Below are positions 42,898-49,433 of a stretch of DNA of 49,433 nucleotides, in pieces. The notes beneath the pieces are model-generated. The model was not told the origin of the DNA. It worked only from the letters and a program-made list of their open reading frames with translations, and did no database searches. The position numbers were made by a program, and so were the translations under genes. The stretch is from contig ML210346.1 in the NCBI GenBank assembly GCA_004369085.1, positions 1 through 49,433 on the forward strand, read 5' to 3'. Every line of letters begins with the position of its first letter. Within the stretch, counting starts at the first letter, position 1. This stretch comes from Coprinopsis marcescibilis (lineage: Eukaryota > Basidiomycota > Agaricomycetes > Agaricales > Psathyrellaceae).

Positions 42898-45800
42898 ATG
42901 AATTCAGATAACCCTCCTGAAAAATCGACGACACGTAGGTGCCTCCAGTAAACGTGTGGTCAGAGCTGACAGTGTGTTCTCAATTTTAAAGATAAGCGTA
43001 ATGTTGGTGGTTCATTGCCTCACCCGCCCACTCCCAGCCAGCCCACCGCCATGTTTGGAGACACCGCGAAATGCGAGTGTCACTCTGCGGACAGCAGGAA
43101 TCTTATCGTCTGCATTGACGGAACTGCCAATCAGTTCGGAGAGAAGGTTGAGATGATATTATTGTCCTGAGTAGACTCTAGCTGACACCCAGGCCTTGCA
43201 AGAACACAAACGTAATTGAACTATACAATCTCATCTCCAAGGGTTCGCAGCACAACCAGAGGACTTGGTATAACAGCGGGATTGGGACTTATGCAAGACC
43301 ACATCGAAAGTCTCTTTCGTATTATGTACAAGCCGTGTCTCACAAGATTGACTTGGCTGTTGCCTGGTACGCTCAATAGTAATTGAGCCGGCTGTTGATC
43401 TTACTAACTTTACTAGGAATTTCGAAAGGACTGTGATAGCGGCGTACCGATGGCTCTCGGACAATTACGAAGAGGGAGACCGCATTTTTCTGTTTGGTGG
43501 GTGATTAGATATATTCAGTGCCTTGATTACTGAGCAATGATCAGGTTTCTCTCGAGGCGCATTCCAGGTCCGGGTGCTGTCAGCGATGATCGACAAGGTA
43601 TACAATCGTCTATTCCCCACGGCAGGGCAACTTTTTTATCATGTTCATAGGTCGGTCTCATATACAAAGGAAACGAGATGCAAATCCCATTGTACGTGCC
43701 AAGATCGCTGTCATTCACCCGGTCTACTGAGGCTTGGCCCTTCGGGGGTGCGCAGCGCCTATGAGCTCTATGCCGACCCAAATTCCGATTTGTTGTCGTC
43801 GACAGAGGTAGGAACGGGAGAGGATACATACATATCGAAGGCAGAACGTTTTAAACGAGCGTTCTCTGATCCGAGTGTGAGGGTTCATTTCGTCGGGGTT
43901 TGGTACGTCACAAATTCGCGAACAGTTCTCAATAGCTTACCCCATCATTTCTCATAGGGACACCGTGTCGTCTATCGGGGTTGCCAGAGGAAAGAAGACT
44001 TTGCCAGGGACGACTGAGGGCATGACTCACGTATGCTACTTTCGTCACGCTTTGGCGCTCGACGAGAGAAGGGTAAAGTTTCTCCCAGAGTATGCGTGGG
44101 GTGGGTCCCCCGAGAATCTTGTGTGGACGCCAAAGTCCGCGTTTGAAGTGCTCAATGGGACAGGAGAGTATGTAGAGGAGGCCAAGACGCTTGCGGAAAT
44201 CCAGCGCTCCGCGATTGAGGATGTCTGGTCACCGCAGAAGCTGCTCGAAGCTGTGTCTGGAACCAACGCCGTCCGGACACCGGAATCACTCCTCGATGCT
44301 ATTGTCGGTACAGAAGACGCGAAACCCTGGTCACCGCCTTCTGAACGCGAAGGTTTGGGAGCAAAGAACAGGGCATGGACTGTCAGATCTATGATCGAGG
44401 TGTTAAATGGTTCGAAAAAGCCGGTTTGGACGCAAAGGTCGCTGCTTGAGGCCCTCGCTGGTACAAGGGAGACACGGTGAGCGGGAAAATCATTTGTCAT
44501 TTACGGTTCAAGCCGATACTCACTCAAAATTCTTAGAAATGTCGCGGATATAAATAGTAAATTTCCACACACGGTCGAGGTATGGTTTGCCGGCACTCAC
44601 TCGGATATGTAAGCATCTTCCCGCAGCTATCAGATTGCATGCTGATCCTTTGGGCTTGCAGTGGAGGAGGAAATAGGGCCAACGAGGGGATGGATCGTAG
44701 CAGGCCTCCTTTGCGGTGGATGGTGTTGGAAGCCAACGCAGCTGGTCTGCGAACCTCTCCGTTTAAGCGGGAGCTTTCGTCAGAAGAGCAGGTTGAGTTC
44801 AAAGAGTCGCTAGTCGGGTTCGGGTGGAAGCTTTTTGAATCACTGCCCTTCAAGCGCTTGACATATACGAGGGAGTCGATTGCCAACGGAGGAAAACAGT
44901 CAACCCGCTGGTAGGTGTCACAATGTCGTAACAAGCTACATCGCTAAGGGCCGATTTACAGGCCACATTTTGGCGCAAGCCGAAAAATACACCCCGGCCA
45001 GAAGATTCACAGTTCGTTTGTTTTGGCGCAGCAAGGGGATCATTATGTTCCAAAAGCTCGCCCGCCAGGGACAAGGCGCACCACATTACAGGGTTCACGG
45101 GACAAGTGGTTTTGGCGGAAGCTTCATGAGGATGGTCTGCGTAACATGCAAGGTTGGTTCGAAGTGGACCTCCTTCAGTATGCTCAGACCGTCATGAAAA
45201 CATACGTGGAGGGAAGGGCCAATTTTGACAAGTTGGCGCAAATAGAAACGTTGGGTAAGCCTTACTTGATAGCTCACTGGGAACGACTATTCATATCCGT
45301 TATAAGGTTTGGGACCGGGGCCGGTCGAGAAAGTTGTCTTGGAGGCGATTGGTGGCAGTGACATCCCTTCCGACCCTACTACCCATTTACTTTCACATGA
45401 AATGTCCCGTCTTGTCGCCGATGGTTACCGGTCTCGTCGTGATTCTGTGAGTAGTGGAGTAGATGGCCTACACCCCTGGCTGGAGAAGTCCACGTCTATA
45501 TGTGCCCGTACAGTTGCATCACGGTTTCTATCTGGAGAGAAGTCTTTCGACTCCATTGTAGAAATTGGGTGTCACGGTGAGCTTCGAAGTTTCAGTCGTT
45601 AGGACGTAATTTCACGCTTCAGAAAATCAGGTGGGCTAGGTAGTCTCCGAGAGATAATCGAGCAGACTATCAAAGACATCGATGCAATCCATGCCCGGGC
45701 GTCGATGGAGCCATTGCTGGAGCTGATGAAGGCGGCGGATATGTGTGTTCCTAGCAACTCTCCCGATAGCTGGATGATGGCAACGCTGCCCAAATATTTC

Positions 45801-48554
45801 AGTTTTTTTATTTCGACGTATTACAACCAAGGGGATGACTGCTTAAAGCTCTTGAGAGGGATCTCGAGCCTCAGTCACGGTGCGTTGATTTTTCTGCATT
45901 TGTCATCTCAAGTACTGATCACTATGATATCAGGGGGCGGGATGCAGACGGTCAAGGACGGCGTAATGAATGTTATCCGAGATATTGAGGATCGCGTTAA
46001 GGCTAAAACAGTACTCGAGCTCACCTTTGACCGACATCTTGCCCTTGTGGGTGCAGCAGTTGAAGCCGTCGGACGCGACAATGGTCGGGTAACGCCGGTG
46101 GAGGATGGATGGGAGGGGAAAGCGTTAGACTCTTGTCTTCAGAGTCTGATAAGGTGCATGCTGGCGGGTTTGAGGTGGACTTGCTATCTACCCAAGTTGA
46201 CGAAGCTTGGTAAGTATTATTGTTTACTGACGATGAAATTACGTTGACCAACACTCGGAACAGATGGTAATCTCAAGAAGACCGACCAGTTGATCATTGC
46301 CGCTCTTCAGGACGACACTGCGAATAACCCCTTAGGAATCCAGCTCTCCGCAGCCCAGGTGAAGATCATTGTGGAAGATGTACGGAAGGTCGACGCGGTT
46401 GGTCATCGTCTGGCAGACGCCTACTTGACCGAGTACACGTGGTCTGTCGTAGGGATCTTTGCAACCACGCTGGATCCCCACAGGCTTTCCGACTTGGCGG
46501 AGGTAGCGAAGTTGGGTGAGCTTGACCAACTACCATTCTGATTGTGAGACGCTGACTAGAATACAAATCCTCAGATGGCGGACTGAACGCGGTCCGCGAT
46601 GTTGTTTTAAAGACAATCCAGAGGGACAAAGGAAGCCCTCGTCTTCCGAAATACCTGCCTCTGAATGCGCTGCTACAATTGCTGTCAGTGACGGACGGCA
46701 GCCCCGGGATGGAGTGGCAACAAATAGCGATGGTTGCGTACGCGAGGACTGCTGTAGAGGACTTCCGTACCAGCTCGGGTGCTCTCGATGATCTAACTAA
46801 ACTGGCTAAACTAGGTGGGCACTGAGCAAAATTCCCTTCTCAGGCGATGAATGACAATGATCTATAGATGGAGGCTTGTCCGCAGCTAGAAGCATGGTTC
46901 GGGAGGCCATTGAATTTGGGCGGGGAAACAAATCTGAGCTGCACTCGTTATCGTTGACCCAGCTGTGGAACCTAGTGGAGTGCGTCAGCACGAGCAACAC
47001 GCGGTCGACCGGCACGTCTCCCCCACAGGCCAACGACATGGATTATGACGATAGTTGGGAGAAGGGAGCGTTGCGTGACTACGCGAAAATAATAATCGCA
47101 GGTTTCTTGAAGGGCAAGGTCAGTGAGGGCAAGGTCGAAGATTTCGATCGCTTTAAAAGCGCAGGTATGTATGGTGCCATTTGGCTCCAGTTGAATTGCT
47201 TACTGAGAAGCTTAAATAGTCCATGGGCCACAAGCGCTTAACGATGCCGTCTTTGAGGCATTTCAGAAATCGCCCGAGGAACACAGCGTCGACAAGAAGT
47301 TCAAACTCCTGGACGCGACTTTGGACATATTAGTGTCGCAGCCTCCCGACATACTTTGGCCGCTGACGCTCGTGCGAACAGTTTTGGATAAATGGAAGCC
47401 AGAAGAAGACGAGCAAACAAAGGATATAATCGAGCGCGAACGTCGCATGGATATATTCCTGCAGACCTGTACGGACCGTAAGTCAATTTTCAAACTCGAA
47501 AGTACACTTTCACGTTTTGATGAACTTGCACACGTCAGTTTGCTACCTTATAGCCGCTCAGCCAACATCCACTCCGATCGCACTCTCCCCCGACGGGAAG
47601 CGCGTACTCGCTCCTATCAATAACGAGGTCAGGGAGTGGAGCCTATGGCATAGTAGAGCCGGCGCCAATGAGGGAACACCAATGATTGACTGTGGCAATC
47701 ATGCCGTATGCTCCATTGCGATGTTGGGCAACGACAGATGGATTGTTTCTGGTCTTGATAACGGTCAAATTTTAATCAAAGATCGGCGGACAGGGGTGCT
47801 GGAAACGATGCAGGCAGGGAATCAGCGCAGGGTGGTCGCGTTCGCTGTTTGTAACAATGGCTCGGGGACTATCGCCATTCAATGCGATGACAAGGGAGTG
47901 GTTAGTGTATGGAGGTTAGACCCATATGAGGTGGCAGATTCGGAACCCGGCGATTGGGCGACATTATTCAGAAGGTTTAGCCGGCGGATCCTTGTGGGGG
48001 ACAGGACTCGCATAGAATGGAGGATCAGACCTTTGGTACTGGAGGACGCATCAAGTCAACCACTGGATGTTGGTCTCTTTACTTCCATTTCAACTGCACG
48101 GAACAGCAGAGTATTTGCCACGGGATCGAGCGACAAACTGGTTCGAATTTGGGATAGTGTCCGAGGTAACGTATTGGGCACGATGGAAGGACATACAGAA
48201 GGTGTTTCTTGCGTCGCTGTTTCTCCTGGTGGCGATTTAATCGCGTCTGGATCAAGCGACAAAACGATTCGTGTATGGAGTGCAGAGGCTCCGTATGGAT
48301 TGATTCGGGAGATACGTGGACACGACCATGCCATTAGGTCTCTGACGTTTTCTCCTGATGGCACTCGTATAATCTCAGCATCGGATGACCACACGGTTGG
48401 GATTTGGGGAGCAAGGGATGGAGTGGAGATTAAGAGGTTGCGAGGGCATAAAGATGTAGTCTTGTCGGCTGTAGTTTCGTCAGAGGGCAAACGGATAGTG
48501 TCGGTTGGCAAAGATGGGATGCGGGAGTGGGATGGAGAACTTGCGTTGGCGTGA
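42898..48554 (+). CDS. DUF2235 hydrolase - helical repeat - WD40 fusion protein
   Basis: A large multi-exon gene. The ATG at 42898 gives MNSDNPPEKSTT, and after an intron comes the DUF2235 domain: RNLIVCIDGTANQFGEK, TWYNSGIGTYARP, AAYRWLSDNYEEGDRIFLFG, the nucleophile elbow GFSRGAFQVRVLSAMID (intact), VHFVGVWDTVSSIGV, YFRHALALDERRVKF and EVWFAGTHSDIGGG. Between the last two blocks lies an insert of five 14-15-residue repeats (VWTPKSAFEVLNGT type, 44121-44470). After the hydrolase come seven modules of about 80-95 residues, each beginning near an exon start with a GG(L/M)xxVxxxVxxAI pattern (45310-47490). The C-terminus is a WD40 propeller: FATGSSDKLVRIWD, IASGSSDKTIRVWS, IISASDDHTVGIWG and divergent blades. 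DUF2235 includes lipid-acting hydrolases in bacteria; substrate here is unknown. The stop is at 48552-48554. Confidence 0.82.
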
Positions 48555-49433
48555 CGCTGAGCATCAAGTTCATATTTGGTTCAGAATTCAGATATTTCTG
48601 CCATGTTAACATTTTGTATTTTATCTATGTTATGCCTAATTGAAAATGTGAATTATTATCACCAGTCTGCGAATCCACAACACCTGAGGCCTGATGCTTG
48701 ACGCAGCTTGAGGCTTGAAGCAAGAGGTGGCAAATCGGGGGAATATGGAACAGGATCTGGAGCGCAAAGGCCCCGAACAGTTCCCAACACTCGACAATAA
48801 TCCGGCACACAGCTTCTCTTGCCCTTTCGTCCTTGTCCGTGTCCATTTGACATCAGGTAAGTATGAACCATGGAAAGTGAATGCTAGGTGCGATTAACGG
48901 CATCATGCGCGCCCAACACACTTGTGTGGTGTAGTTGGGGTTGGAGAGGCTCCGGCAGGAGGCTCGAGCCAAATCTCCAGGTCGTGGGGAGAAGGGAAAC
49001 CACCAGACAGCGGCGGTTGACCAACGGTGGCTGAACCCCCCAAATGACCGGTGGCGGACCAGTGGTAATAATATGTAGTATATATCAGAGATGAGACAAA
49101 CACAGCCTTCAGAAGTTCAATCAGCAGAGCCACTCAATGGGAGTTCCGAATCCTGGGTAAGAGCCTCTCCGTTAACATAAAAATAAGAATAACCTGTCCA
49201 CAGGCATAATGAGAACACCTGTTAATAAGTGTAAGACAAGACACTTCTCAATAGGTGCTGCCTTTCGATAGGCGTAAGGGAAAACACCTTTCGATAGGTG
49301 CTGCCTTTTGATAGGCTTAAGACAAGACATGTTACACCATCTCCAATGGTGGAACATGAAGACGGATATGTGTTAACGACTGATGAATGCCTTGAAATAC
49401 AGGCCGATTATTTTCGAAGATTAGGATTGTTTG
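48555..49433. other. Intergenic to window end
   Basis: No gene is firmly supported. A 76-codon minus-strand frame (48903-49133, beginning MALLIELLKAVFVSSLIYTT) has a hydrophobic start that could be a signal anchor, but nothing else supports it. The minisatellite at 49217-49331 is the only clear structure. Confidence 0.4.
49217..49331. repeat. Degenerate minisatellite, about 45-bp unit
   Basis: The motif ATAGGTGCTGCCTTTYGATAGG followed by NTAAG(A/G)(C/G)AAGACA occurs about two and a half times (for example 49251-49275 and 49295-49318). The internal 8-mer CGATAGGY recurs within each unit. Confidence 0.65.

Noticed and set aside
48903..49133. 76-codon minus-strand frame with a hydrophobic start
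   Set aside because: No family, no conserved cysteine or CaaX ending, and no supporting promoter; left as doubtful.

Overview
The window looks like a basidiomycete (Agaricomycetes) nuclear genome. Genes are cut by many short introns (about 45-75 bp, GTRNGN...YAG). Housekeeping genes are compact, and the fungal families present (TKL-type kinases, DUF2235 hydrolases, AIG1-like GTPases, ricin-B lectins) are typical of that group. The mix is reminiscent of Rhizoctonia/Ceratobasidiaceae, but this is inference; no marker gene fixes the genus. All exon joins were made by eye.

Layout. 1-2.5 kb: no gene, but a probable 578-bp MITE with terminal inverted repeats and TA target duplication. 2.5-9.7 kb: a housekeeping block with a kinesin (minus), SmD1 and a mitochondrial-type asparaginyl-tRNA synthetase (plus). 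9.7-16 kb: gene-poor, with three small genes: a secreted acidic protein, a metallothionein with possible metal-response elements, and a secreted Arg/Gly repeat protein. 18.4-36.2 kb: a cluster of AIG1-like P-loop GTPase genes. It holds two single-domain genes with coiled-coil tails, one short gene whose Walker A lysine is replaced by arginine, one gene with two tandem G domains, and two kinase-GTPase fusion genes that face each other as arms of a 3.35-kb inverted duplication around a 7.3-kb spacer. The cluster also contains a probable Helitron 3' end, a 115-bp hairpin minisatellite, an uncharacterised nuclear-like protein and an orphan gene. One arm carries a 10-N gap flanked by a 183-bp exact duplication, which is almost certainly an assembly artefact. 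37.3-38.7 kb: a secreted protein with a thaumatin-like N-terminal region and a ricin-type beta-trefoil. 40-48.6 kb: two DUF2235 alpha/beta-hydrolase genes. The first has lost its nucleophile serine. The second keeps it and is fused to seven exon-encoded helical modules and a WD40 domain. 48.6-49.4 kb: no supported gene; a short minisatellite.

Taken together, the right half (GTPases, kinase-GTPase fusions, hydrolase-repeat-WD40 protein, lectin) has the look of a fungal self/non-self or stress-signalling island: linked sensor/switch/effector domains, paralogues, decayed catalytic sites and local rearrangement. That functional reading is inference; the domain architectures and rearrangements are visible in the sequence.
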